Positions 35,801 to 43,227 of a DNA stretch of 64,000 nucleotides are shown here, piece after piece. Below the pieces are notes generated by a model that had not been told where the DNA came from, ran no database searches, and saw only the letters and a program-made list of their open reading frames with translations. The position numbers and the translations under genes are program-made. This stretch comes from Craspedostauros australis. Lineage: Eukaryota; Bacillariophyta; Bacillariophyceae; Mastogloiales; Achnanthaceae. The DNA lies in NCBI GenBank assembly GCA_026770025.1, contig JAMXDE010000018.1:434001-498000 (forward strand), written 5' to 3'. The number at the start of each line of letters is the position of its first letter. The first letter of the stretch is position 1.

Positions 35801-37483
35801 CCCGCAGGAAAGAAGGGACCATTCCAAGGAATCGTCGTCGGATACAGTGGCCGCAGAGTCCGAATCTTCTGCACGAAGGGAAACGATAACACACCAGCCG
35901 GCGAAATCACCCACGTAGAGAAACAATCCATCTACCCTCTCACCCTCTCCGAATACCTGGATGACAACCTCCAAACCACCGAGGTCCTCAGCATCGCCAT
36001 AGCCGATGGCCAGTGCTTCTACCCCAAAGAGGACGGCGCATGGGGCGAATCACCCGACGAGTACCGCGCAACCTTGCGGAAGCCATCCATATGCCACTTC
36101 TTCAAGGTGAGGATGAACCGGATCCCAATCATCCTCGCACGCGCAAGGAAGGCACGAATGGTCCGGAAACAAAGCGACACCCTCGCCGTCAACCTCGCAC
36201 GAGAGAAGAAAGCACTCGCGAACGAGCCTTTTCCCCCTACCGATGAGGATGACATGGTCGACGGAATACCATCCCTCGAAGACACCCGTCCCAGTCTCGA
36301 AGAGGGAGAGACACTAGAAGGCAGATTCCTGGATGAGATCCCAGACGGATTCTTCGACGAGAAGATGACCGCAGAAGAAGCCAGCCATCAGGAGTCTGAA
36401 TCAGAGGCGTACCGCGATAGAGATCAAGAATCGCAGGACCCAGGAAGTGTGATTGACGTGGAAGCAGAGATCGCAAGTGGAGCGGTGATCAGCCACCCCA
36501 GACCTCCCATCAGACGATCATCACGACCTTCACCGGCGTCCAAAATCTTGACTGCCACGCGAGATGGACAAGGGTATACCGACAAGGTACGCCCAAAGCC
36601 CGTGATCCCTACCGATCACTCCGTGGACAGCGCGTCCGCCCAAGAGCCCGGCGACAGTGACGATTCTGGGTCCATCTTCCGACCAGAAGACAACTCAATC
36701 AACCGGAACCAAGCATCGCGACGACCCACCCCTGGAGCCAGCAGCAAACAAAGCAACCGCCCCAAGAGAAAGGGGCTCTTCGATGAATCTGAGGATTCAA
36801 CCGTTTCCTCGGGAATGTCAAGAATCAAGACAATCAAACAGGTCAGGTCCGCCAAGAAAACCACGAGTGGGACCATCATCGCGAAAGAAGCCCTCACCAC
36901 GACCGCGGAGAATCCTCCCGATGCAGCAGAGCCGATGCCTCCCACAACTCGGGATGAGCAACCAGAGGTCCCTACACCACCAGAGGGGCCAACCGATGAT
37001 AGCGTGCCGATAGCTACCGCGTACCCGGCACCTGCGAGCCACAATGAGGATGCGAACGTCAACACTCGCAGTTTCCCCGTCTTGAACCATCCCCTGCCAT
37101 CGACACCCAACACTCCGGAGACCAGCAACGCTAACAAGAGGGCCCGAATGGAACCCCGACCAGCGATCGCATACCCGTCGCCCCGACGTCTTCGATCCGG
37201 GTACATCATGTCCAGCAACCCTGGACCAACGATGATGCAACCATCCATCTTCCAGATGCCTCCCGACCCCACAGCCCAGATCAAGGCCGTCCTCCAAAAC
37301 GACGAGAGGACACCCATGGTCATCCAAACCCTCGCCGATATCCTTTTCTGCGGAGGGCTCGACCATATCAACCAAGTTCAGCAGATCAGCATCACCTCCT
37401 CGTTGAACAAGGCATTGAAAGCTATGCTCACCAACCGCCGCCAAAGCCGCAGCTACTACGACAACAACGAACAGTCCGAATGA
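26855..37483 (+). CDS. Gag-pol polyprotein of the young copia-type element, with long C-terminal extension
   Basis: A 3542-residue single frame. The gag region (to about 1000) includes a Pro/Gly/His/Asn-rich stretch around 380-600 and has no visible zinc knuckle. The protease-like motif CDGGAQCCVIG is near 1032. Integrase lies about 1470-1710, with TDTIF, HSDNAKE and QQQNPAEHNA. Reverse transcriptase has YVDDVLVF near 2316. RNase H begins near 2521 (CYVDADHG) and ends near 2665 (ADILTKPLSK). About 870 further residues follow, mostly disordered and Ser/Pro/Asp-rich, with one compact segment at about 2970-3035 (VPGSRVLYPAGKKGPFQGIV) that resembles a small Tudor- or SH3-like barrel; that reading is tentative. 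Copia polyproteins usually run 1300-1800 residues, so this is about twice the norm. Confidence 0.93.
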   Translation: MTVTQRLQASNRPPPKRSPGDRTEAFETLPADPKDPSLSAILDGTPGYPTAGPSSLSFEDIGDSFIEVTFRHPIIVDAWNRKERTNETEIVRHVHKTTWNAFTELGQEFRISIETAMIFDLFPPKTLAEEKTISQLLITIHEEATDMDPALVMFNLKHPDDIARNYETGLLIYHIGEWVRSIEVEEESTLESTLDAMFVDTATTAKAMADFCRSERCGKRHHHKAWLDAIGEHKKALSNASATSVSSGSETSTRRTGRDNDSHPGGTPSGLSFMLGGNTPNRTPPDFRNDTQLSSIAKQGSPNTSPVVIDTRGTTPPNEDTEPGTDDDQHPGNDETVDVPDNRGPTGRNRLFPNVDPATIGDYNRNPTGAKVVTFAPETTARDPGGTNAPRTNYPENDGNRPPHNRNPHPYHGTADTPASHGVGNYRGNNGHEPVNRNPAGNQPASHGTNRPHRDNHGPPINHGHHGGNPYGHPPTMGNQFPHGPPLPMYHGTHPGGFPPIGIPIPMGHFPHGAGGFPMPQGAFTPVGHPHPGYPPRPPAYGYRPTDPNGDFGRHDPRNMGPNTPHGQHDPGYTPHRGPTRGEPPVAQAKLTKRRPIPDSVKFTSDAASFQVVKHQIHAHLLGNDMAYLINDQFRHRYHSQGIHAIKDHIDPVTGVPTTTSPEQVASDVRTLFAGLYSVFAGGPAHGLATRGLLTEDGILFWNELLNTYDNDWIRGMEVDSLMKRVHDFNPSRQDLGSYVKEIQDIFANVNFLATNPDQQVSDAQQRRTLLNHLIGCDDINVRTMVRSIERSPDMQSMGATCMYLISESARDNAVANNQRGSRSGKRRIFKATAETNQDQGESNTEMVINAISKKLQEDPTFISQEVFDGLPEKVRRVIMKLRSSLRWARRNNDRNGSGFTRVEGKKEQEEPQPPASVKTPEKGEESKPHKQYGGVTHANLARYTAGSTEGSDSQDGNGSDLSSIDASELAKFLVDYGGHEENGNDRLVKMITMSDSSDAPSPIDPPESNQRQSVPEQLINLATFSPQTYAVCDGGAQCCVIGNKDRVWKIDYIYPHRTYNIVGAVASTMRKNNLAVVDASIKARTREGNEVILRIYEAALNVDSRVTLLSDHQIRASGAVLDTVSSEHRASFATSGTGRQCLMPNEDTTINLEMRDALMTFDVFPIMEDDEDLPTYDITPKQGWNPSDHQGGHVCNVPMGCYLTRDPIGGDKVVDWNDQHDAPRDAGAMDPSAHNASKDPTEPRTRQAIDGIPDDPMERRESMDPNAHHSDEHATGDSNRVHEEYPKVDAFLDTLSLEELIGMSHAIDTVTFAKSATDTAISIQGTLFDMVDNLSAGDIDHLYRELGIDREANAVGTDQMGYIEPANVLSTKVSDPDDEADSAISSLHSVGSEPAFQRNRETFRIPNEIGVTKATRIDTLRGDPRNAPEYHRHTKSENPAGIDDPGKDNPMDTMDRHPAEAMTEYSHQGFPFRAKWKSIDLHKIRPYLGYLPTHVIKQTLARTTQLMRAVITYPMRRHKKSRFEWMRRQRIREIVATDTIFSNVKSFGDGYSMAQIFYGTSSHMINAYGLKKKEGVFVAFQDFIRTEGAPWAFHSDNAKEQTGEKVLKLLRDLHIKSRLTEPHNQQQNPAEHNAILYMKRCVTTLIDRTGAPPKAWFHAFRYMCYVHNHTSDPSLRYAIPYTVRHGETVDISALLTFQFYEKVLYHDPNATFPNSKEKSGYWLGVAESHGDFLTYHVLDDESRRVLVRSVVRPFRKGINNNRRVTFDQDMDPETDNPSTRTPLELSGTPQGWKTKIPPKRGYAATAKTTHPRAWENKTNKPTQPTGIPNSGETRNTGPVTRSQTLTKRTAKAPTTRDTEKDKPRTNRDTPDRGDSDPGSSYLPCSSGPPSYQRMDDGPEERGGNKRTKQNKRSVLSTGTRKGIPWKNIVHGTIRSIIQTIAADPVTTGVNTAPPQRVPTLTNHPGNPRQNPPGCNTNIPWDTTSISFACNLTATEVNQLAYLAQCDQYTERDNFILDGRNLNWKAKGITSHHHETREDGTTEAILEILWMNGMRSWCRMGDLRAQQPDIIIEYTEQNRLQDQKGFEWVELHRARNQHMRSMLATKLANHRPGNKYKFGTLVPNSLKHAMAIDRLNGNGLWSEAINKELDQIKRLGTFRQPRPNEALDGYTKIPYHIVYDVKFDLRRKARLVANGNKTSPPTEDVYSGVVASDTIRIAFAIAAANGLRAYAGDVGNAFLYADTLEKCYIRAGPEFGDLEGKPLIIQKGLYGLRTSSARFHEHFADTLRTMGFLPSKADNDIYTREADDHYEMITTYVDDVLVFSKDPIPIIDDLKKRYTMKQCGDPEYYLGGNIVDLPKNWKDRGVNIGLSAQTYIGNVIKRVEQLVGKTIPKASTPMVEACHPESDTSDFTSAEDARTYRSILGCLNWVVTLGRLDIQYATTTMARFAMAPREGHLLTIQRIIGYLKGRERGAILCDPNPVDHTNIDTTLSSHWREFYPTASEVTPISVPAPKGKPVQITCYVDADHGHDQVTRKSMTGVVLLINSTIVKTICKRQNTVETSTYGSELVAARIATEAVTGLRYMLRDLGVPIDGPAIMLGDNKAVVLNTTVPSSTLKKKHCSLAFHQIRECIAAGIIVFSHIASVDNIADILTKPLSKTPFHHITSRTIFRNSIHESGYHSETISQAITMSRTTRADDDPDIMATETQEPPPPKEEHTMSVNMARYQQTSMKYSPTSKTLRLTRTLREPNPLETAQRKSPRTIKRTKSTSASPNRQQTRNSSVVYDMTNNRTTNQNHEPAGAPTDKFLIQRGDTPPSALTDEFSTFSSINPSCGSDVLYYPRDMLETGPIMPRNQSHVATSTKFRKPTPGAAMPAIKEGNCETSFHTGLTPRVFVTPEHETYRCDMLIADLQEDLARNATAPSIAFRDMNMLSPQKRSRHNQDPGHNPSPFQTRTRKMTFPKYTPFYDGIQCPVPGSRVLYPAGKKGPFQGIVVGYSGRRVRIFCTKGNDNTPAGEITHVEKQSIYPLTLSEYLDDNLQTTEVLSIAIADGQCFYPKEDGAWGESPDEYRATLRKPSICHFFKVRMNRIPIILARARKARMVRKQSDTLAVNLAREKKALANEPFPPTDEDDMVDGIPSLEDTRPSLEEGETLEGRFLDEIPDGFFDEKMTAEEASHQESESEAYRDRDQESQDPGSVIDVEAEIASGAVISHPRPPIRRSSRPSPASKILTATRDGQGYTDKVRPKPVIPTDHSVDSASAQEPGDSDDSGSIFRPEDNSINRNQASRRPTPGASSKQSNRPKRKGLFDESEDSTVSSGMSRIKTIKQVRSAKKTTSGTIIAKEALTTTAENPPDAAEPMPPTTRDEQPEVPTPPEGPTDDSVPIATAYPAPASHNEDANVNTRSFPVLNHPLPSTPNTPETSNANKRARMEPRPAIAYPSPRRLRSGYIMSSNPGPTMMQPSIFQMPPDPTAQIKAVLQNDERTPMVIQTLADILFCGGLDHINQVQQISITSSLNKALKAMLTNRRQSRSYYDNNEQSE

Positions 37484-37567
37484 AGCCCGCTCGCCGCCAT
37501 CTTGGGCGGCGGAACAAACCACACTATGATTAGCTTTCTTGCTTTCAGTCAACTCACGTTTCAACGT

Positions 37568-37581
37568 GAGATGAAGGGGAG
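37568..37581 (+). other. Polypurine tract
   Basis: GAGATGAAGGGGAG directly before the 3' LTR, the expected place for plus-strand priming. Confidence 0.75.
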
Positions 37582-38109
37582 TAATAGAGCTAAACTAGTA
37601 ACCACCTTAGTGAGAGAGACTACGAATCATCCGACTCGTCAGCATTCCAGTAGATCGAACGAACACTTCGCCGGACCCCACGTTTGGAGACAGATCCAGA
37701 ACCTTGAAGCAGATCTTCGGAATTCATGTCAGGGAACCAATAGGGTTCCGATAACCAAGTTTCTGACACCCACCATCGCCAAAACGCCGACACACGGAAC
37801 CAAGGCCACAACAACACGCGCCATCGCCCATTGTCTCTCACAGAACTCAGACAACGGATCTCGACCCACGGTACTTGGGCTACACAACCCACACGCATTG
37901 TCATTCAGGACACCACAGGAGATCCCCATCGAAGGGAAGAACCATAGCACTAATCTCATAATCCGCACGTTTCTTCACCATCTACCAGTATTCTAAATTG
38001 ACTACTTGTGGAACAGAAGACTCTCGTCCGGATCGCTTGCCAGTCAAGCCTCTGCCTACAGCTAAAGAACAGCCAACAAGACAACAGCCATTACGTTTGG
38101 GCTCTATTA
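37582..38109 (+). repeat. 3' LTR of the young copia-type element
   Basis: Identical copy of 26282-26809, followed by the second ATACC. Confidence 0.95.
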
Positions 38110-38114
38110 ATACC
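38110..38114. repeat. Target site duplication (ATACC), right copy
   Basis: Matches 26277-26281. Confidence 0.92.
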
Positions 38115-39064
38115 TTCGAGTGTCCTTGCTGCTGCTTACGAGCTCCTCTTACGCTTCTGCTGTAATCTGTGATGATCAGACCTTGGCGATGAGACATGCA
38201 CGAACACGACAAGATGGAGGTGCCAAGGAAGGACGCAACATGTGCGGGGTACCGATGCGTGTCTCAGACACACCTATTCTTTGTGGTTCGGTTCGCATCA
38301 ATGATGGTGGCAGATGAGTCGCATCTCGCCAACCATTCTGTCTGACCACTGTGCGAGTATTTTGCAGGTAAGGTACCTCGTCCTGCTCCATTGGCGAGAG
38401 CGCGATTATGGCGGAGCCCGGCGGATGTGCAACAATTCTGATACCACACAGCCCTCTCTGCTCCGTGTGGCAGCACCCCAATGCGCAGGGTGGCGATACT
38501 TGCACGCATTCAATGGAAAGCTCAAAAGTAACATCAAACAAATGTCAAGCGATGTGGATGGGGTGGCAGAACTGCACCGAGTACTACACAATGGCATGGC
38601 GTTGTAGTTGAGACTCAAGGGGCTGCGGTGTTTCCTTCCGCTGCGCCTCCACCAACATGGTGATAGCACACCGCCCGAGATGAAGAACCCAGGGTGCGGC
38701 GGGAGTTGCCCAGAGCCCACGTAGTTGTGGGACTGACCAGGATGTCGGAACGTTCAATCGACTCGTTGGTTCGCATTTCCTCAGCTTGCGGTTGCGAACA
38801 GTTTCGGGACCATACCTGCGAATAAAGTGAGAGTATTCATGTCCAAGTACAATGCGCAAAGTGAAGCGTGTCGCCTACGCATCATCGAACAATAATAGTT
38901 CATCACCGGCTTCGCCATCCGAACTGAGTCGTTCTCTTTGATTCGTTATGCACGTGCCGCAGCAACGAACGTTCGATTACAAACCACAAGGGTCACAAGT
39001 CCGCGAATCCGTTCTGAGGTGTCAGTCGCGGTGTGCGCGGTTTGATGTTCTCTGCGAGTATAAC
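38115..39064. other. Intergenic region between two transposons, no supported gene
   Basis: Only short frames on both strands without recognisable domains. It is the host DNA between the copia-type insertion and the DNA transposon. Confidence 0.5.
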
Positions 39065-39069
39065 CCTGG
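39065..39069. repeat. CCTGG target duplication, left copy (DNA transposon 1)
   Basis: CCTGG here and at 42664-42668 flank the inverted repeats. Because CC/GG is palindromic, only the central T strictly proves a direct repeat. Confidence 0.7.
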
Positions 39070-39440
39070 AACACCCAACATTTTGTCCGATTTTCACTTT
39101 TCTAGATCGTGACCTAATTTACCGGGACTTAATACACTGCGTTGAGACAGAAAAGTGAATCGCCTGAAATCCTGAAAATCGTAGATAGGGTTACGCTATT
39201 GCTCTTCAATTGTCGTTGGTCCAGGCACGAGAGAGACCGGACAAAACCGGAGAAACTAGGTCAGACCGGACAGACCGGACAAAATGACCGGACAAACCGG
39301 ACAGACCGGACAAAACGACCGGACAGACCGGACAAACCGGACAAAACGACCGGACAGACCGGACAAACCGGACAAAATGACCGGACAGACCGGACAAAAC
39401 AAACGAATCAACCGGACAGACCGGACAAAACTCAAGAATT
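39070..39440 (+). repeat. Left terminal inverted repeat with ACCGGACA array
   Basis: The outer 200 bases match the complement of the right end with scattered differences. Positions about 39234-39429 are tandem ACCGGACAAACCGGACAGACC-like units. These may be transposase binding sites. Confidence 0.85.
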
Positions 39441-39639
39441 TATCGAACTATTTAACGGACGTTTGGTCGAATATAACGGACATTTGGATCGTGAAGAAAC
39501 AGCCAAAACTACTTCGCACGGAGTGACGCAAGCCAACCCAAACCACAAGAACAGATCAGCGAAACAAGACAACAAGCCAGCTTCGCACTGAAGTATGGCA
39601 TCATGCCAATGCAAATGCCTGGTTCTATTGCAATACATG

Positions 39640-40467
39640 TGTTGTTCTTATTAATGTTTTGTGGTATGACATCAAATCTCGAAGAGTTCTGCTCCATCAT
39701 CCTGATGGTATTGCACAATGACACAAATGGCTTCAAACACATGCTTCTGCTTTTCTGTGCCATGCAAAAAGTGATCTCCAGCACGCTGAAGAACTCCAGT
39801 CTCTCATTGAAGGTCTCATGATGCAACCGTGCTCTGCTCTTGAAGTTTTCAAGTTCTGGCCCATCGATCTCATTTGGTGTTCACATCATATTCTTTTTCA
39901 TACGACTCGTCCTGTGCCCACGATCAGCAATGATGACTTTTCCACCTGTGATCTGATGCAACAATCCTTCACAACAAATAGTCAAGTCATGTTTACCTCC
40001 TTGGTGGAGCCCGTGGATCCAAACACACTTTAAGTGGTACACAGTGATTGCGATCTCATATTTGAGAGCACCGTGGTTGAACTTCTTCGAGCCCCATGCC
40101 AGATCTGTGTTGAGTTTTGAGTGTTTCTGCTCCCATGCATGAAAATCTGTGCTATCAACTGTGGCAATGAAAGCTGTTCCCTCTGGATCATTCAATGAGC
40201 TTGGCCAAACAATCATGCCAGCTTTCATTGCTGCAATCATTTTGATCCAGCACCATAGATGATTCCATATTGCATACTATCAACATATCCCATATGCTGC
40301 AGCAAGGATGTTGGCATTCTTTGGATAGGTCCATAGACAGCATAGAACTGCAAGGAACATTCAGAAGCCTCTTCCAGTGTTGTCATATTGTGATATCTTT
40401 GCTGCGGAAGTAGTGGTTGTGTGCATGTCATCCCAAATACCTGAAATAGTTTCCGGCCAAGATGCAT
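39640..40467 (-). pseudogene. PIF/Harbinger-like DDE transposase remnant
   Basis: The 40240-39881 frame reads ATVDSTDFHAWEQKHSK, then NHGALKYEIAI...VWIHG and IADRGH. This is the first and second Asp block of the DDE_Tnp_4 family used by PIF/Harbinger transposases. The 39826 frame starts HHETFNERLEFF, the block holding the catalytic Glu. The two frames are in the same phase, separated by one in-frame TGA at 39881-39883. The upstream 40467-40237 frame, in another phase, probably carries the N-terminal part, so a frameshift or an unspliced intron lies between. The gene is probably inactive, although an intron cannot be excluded. Confidence 0.7.
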
Positions 40468-40743
40468 AGTGAGATTGGAACATGGTATTTCTTTGATCCA
40501 TTGTCATGTCAAGAAACAAAGGGCAAATACCAGTTCAGCAATAAAACCTTGTTCCAGGACACCCAATGGTTAAGCAATGAGCATTTGTACAGAGGGTATG
40601 TATGGCTTCTGTTGATGTGATGTGGTGGCAATGCTGCTGGCTTTGTTGTCATTGGTATTCTCTCCATTAGGTGTGAAATTGCCAATATGTTTGGTGCATT
40701 ATGGTTGATCTTCCCTACTTGAGGATTTGTCAACATCATTGCT

Positions 40744-41902
40744 GTGTTCTTGGTTGTGAGATTGATGCTGTTGCAATGTGCAAGCGTTGAGTCAAGAGAA
40801 AAGAAGTTTCAACATAGAAAGCCTGTGTCAGAAATATTCATTCTTGAGGGCATTTTCCACAGGACTCCAATCATTGTCATCCAATGCAAGGAAGACATCA
40901 GAGTATGTGGAGTGCAAGTCCTGTCATAGCCAAAGTGCTGTGGAATTTTGCAGCACGAGTGGGATAGATGGATCATGGTTGTGGATCACCATAGTGAGAG
41001 AAGTCCAAGACATTGATGATGCTGTTCCTGTGGCTGCTTACCTCGAGGCAGGCACTGTCATCATGACAAGAAAGGGCAAGAACAAATGAAGTTTGATTTG
41101 TGAGCTTTCTCTCTCTGCATTCTGTTGTCCTCACTTTGGTTGTATCACTGTCTTGTCATTGTGTTCTATGTTTGCTGCAGGTACTTGGCAACTCAGTTTG
41201 TTCTTTGTCTATTCTTGGCACAACACATCAAGCAGTCCAATCAGAGAATGCTTCTTGCTGCTCCTGCATCCGTGGATGGACAAGCTTGCATTTTTGCAAC
41301 AGTTCGTTCTTCTCGAATGTTTGGGGCAAGCTCTCTTGTTTTATCTATCAGGAACTCAGACAGCCAGGCATCATGCCAAGCTCAAAGAATCGCACAGAAG
41401 CCAAATCCTGAGTGAAATCATCATTGTTCCACAGAATCAACAAGAAAGGAGTGGTCAAGACATAGCACAAACACCACAGCATCCTCCAAACATCCCCACA
41501 ATGTCAAGAAGAGAGGGTTGTATCAAGTGAAAGGCTAGCAAAGCAAAATTCATCATTCTACAGGACTTGCTAGATGGTGTCTTGCCAATGACTGAAGAAG
41601 AGTTATCTGCTGCAGAAGTGTGGGACACATGCTGCTTCCACATGGCTGAATTTGTTGATGTTGTGCTCAGCCAGTTTGAAGCTCACCTTTGCGATCATTG
41701 GAAACAGTTGGGTAAGAAAGAGTTGCACCCCATGGTGGAATTGGCCTCATTGGAATATGATAGATGCATACACCCAAGAGAAGCAATGAATTCTTGTGGA
41801 GGCTTGGTGCTCAACATGTCCACTGCAAGTATGCTCCTCCAACAAGACACCCAAGAAGTTGAACAAACGGAGGTGACACCATCAGAGTTGCAGCAAACCT
41901 GA
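40744..41902 (+). other. Possible second coding region of DNA transposon 1, degenerate
   Basis: Short plus-strand frames (40778-41089, 41125-41415, 41567-41902) lie head-to-head with the transposase remnant. PIF/Harbinger elements usually encode a second, Myb-like protein, but none of these frames shows a clear Myb repeat. The last one begins MLDGVLPMTEEELSAAEVW and is Glu-rich. It is listed as unresolved. Confidence 0.25.
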
Positions 41903-42294
41903 CCAGTATATATGTGCAATTTGGAAAACGCAAATTCAAAGAACACATCTACCAGGAAGTGCGACAAATCAAGCTTATTTTCTATCTTGAAACCAAGCAC
42001 GGCAACCCTTAATTGAGTAGAGCGTATTGAACTTGAGCAGAGTGTCTCAGAATGGAGTACGAAACATTAAGAACCAGCATCACTCTTCACAGCTTTTGCT
42101 ATCTACTTTCCACATGCTAATCGCATCAACCAAAAATACTTGCCGGAGGTAGTCCTCCACACTCAACCCAGACACTCGCAATGTTGCTCCCATTTGATCC
42201 ATCGCACGTCGCCGTGCCGACCTTCAGTGCTGTTTTGGGTACACTGTCCGTTAACAGTGTCCGCTAAGTTCGTTAATTTTGTCCGGTCTGTACA

Positions 42295-42663
42295 TTCTGT
42301 TCGGTAGTTTTTGTCCGGTCTGTCCGGTCATTTTGTCCGGTTTGTCCGGTCGTTTTGTCCGGCCTGTCCGGTTTGTCCGGTCGTTTTGTCCGGTCTGTCC
42401 GGTCTGTCCGGTCGTTTTGTCCGGTCTGTCCGTTTTGTCCGGTCATTTTGTCCGGTCTGTCCGGTCTGACCTAGTTTCTCCGGTTTTGTCCGGTCTCTCT
42501 TGATGGGCGTGAACGAACCACAATTGAAGTAAAATAGCGTAACCCTAAGTATGCTGTTTGGGATTTCGGCTGATTCGCTTTTCTGTCTCAACGCCGTGTA
42601 TTAAGTCCCGTTAAAGTAAGTCACGAGCTAGAAAAGTGAAAATCGGACAAAATGTTGGGTGTT
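42295..42663 (-). repeat. Right terminal inverted repeat with TGTCCGG array
   Basis: Complement of the left end. The array of TGTCCGGTCTGTCCGGTTTG-like units covers about 42276-42500, and the outer end reads CAAAATGTTGGGTGTT. Confidence 0.85.
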
Positions 42664-42668
42664 CCTGG
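42664..42668. repeat. CCTGG target duplication, right copy (DNA transposon 1)
   Basis: Matches 39065-39069. Confidence 0.7.
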
Positions 42669-43227
42669 CGCGAAAGCAAGACAGCCATCGCCGGTGGCTT
42701 ATACAAAAACGCATTTTTTAATCTTCTCGCCACTTCAAGCGCTCTATACTTAAATAATCTCCTGAAATTGGCTTCCACCGCCTTGGAGGCGAATGTGCTT
42801 TTCGTTTTGGTCGTGTTCGTTGTGTTCGCATGTGTTCTGGGAGTGTTTGTCATTGTTCCCAAGTTACTTTTCCAATACTCTACTCGCGAACGGCTGACCG
42901 CGACCAGAGATACAAGCCCGATCTGTGCACTGTGCGGATAGGCAGAACAGCTGCTGCGGAACAACCCAACCACGCTTCCGTGGACGACACCAGCAGCAAC
43001 GAAGACAACCAGAACGACAACAACGGCGAGGATAGCGGGCCAAATAAGAACACCACCATACTCCCAACACCGAACCACGGAAACCTCACCAGGCACTCTG
43101 AGTTCTCTCATCTTGCTGTCATTCAGGACTATCATCCCGATCAGCAAATCACCACACATCACTGTGCACTACCACGTATCGCCCACACCCACACCCACTG
43201 CAGACTCCCCGCCAATCGAGAGACAGT
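42669..43227. other. Upstream region of gene B
   Basis: It lies between the transposon end and the gene B start. It has no domain-bearing frame and probably holds the leader of gene B, so the transposon is close to that promoter. Confidence 0.5.

Larger units (their letters stand above)
26282..38109 (+). mobile_element. Young Ty1/copia-type LTR retrotransposon (CoDi-like), looks whole
   Basis: An 11,828-base element with identical 528-base LTRs, a 5-base ATACC target duplication, one very long gag-pol frame and a purine tract before the 3' LTR. It looks whole, with no breaks seen. Identical LTRs mean it inserted recently, before any substitution separated them. The order protease, integrase, reverse transcriptase, RNase H places it in Ty1/copia; diatom copia elements are called CoDi. 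No tRNA primer site beginning TGG follows the 5' LTR, so it may prime from an internal tRNA segment, as Drosophila copia does. It lies 129 bases past the stop of the disordered coiled-coil gene. Confidence 0.95.
39070..42663. mobile_element. DNA transposon 1, PIF/Harbinger-like, with subterminal repeat arrays
   Basis: A 3594-base element with long imperfect terminal inverted repeats of about 370 bases, starting AACACCCAACATTTTGTCC at the left and its complement at the right. Inside each terminus lies an array of ACCGGACAGACCGGACAAAA-type units, inverted relative to each other. The interior carries a minus-strand transposase remnant (about 39640-40467) and short plus-strand frames (40744-41902). 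It is flanked by CCTGG. It shares its outermost bases with DNA transposon 2. It lies 560 bases upstream of gene B. Confidence 0.88.

Noticed and set aside
39234-39429. Regular short repeats that could suggest a CRISPR array
   Set aside because: The units are contiguous without unique spacers, the mirror array sits at 42276-42500 in inverted order, and the genome is eukaryotic. They are subterminal repeats of a transposon.
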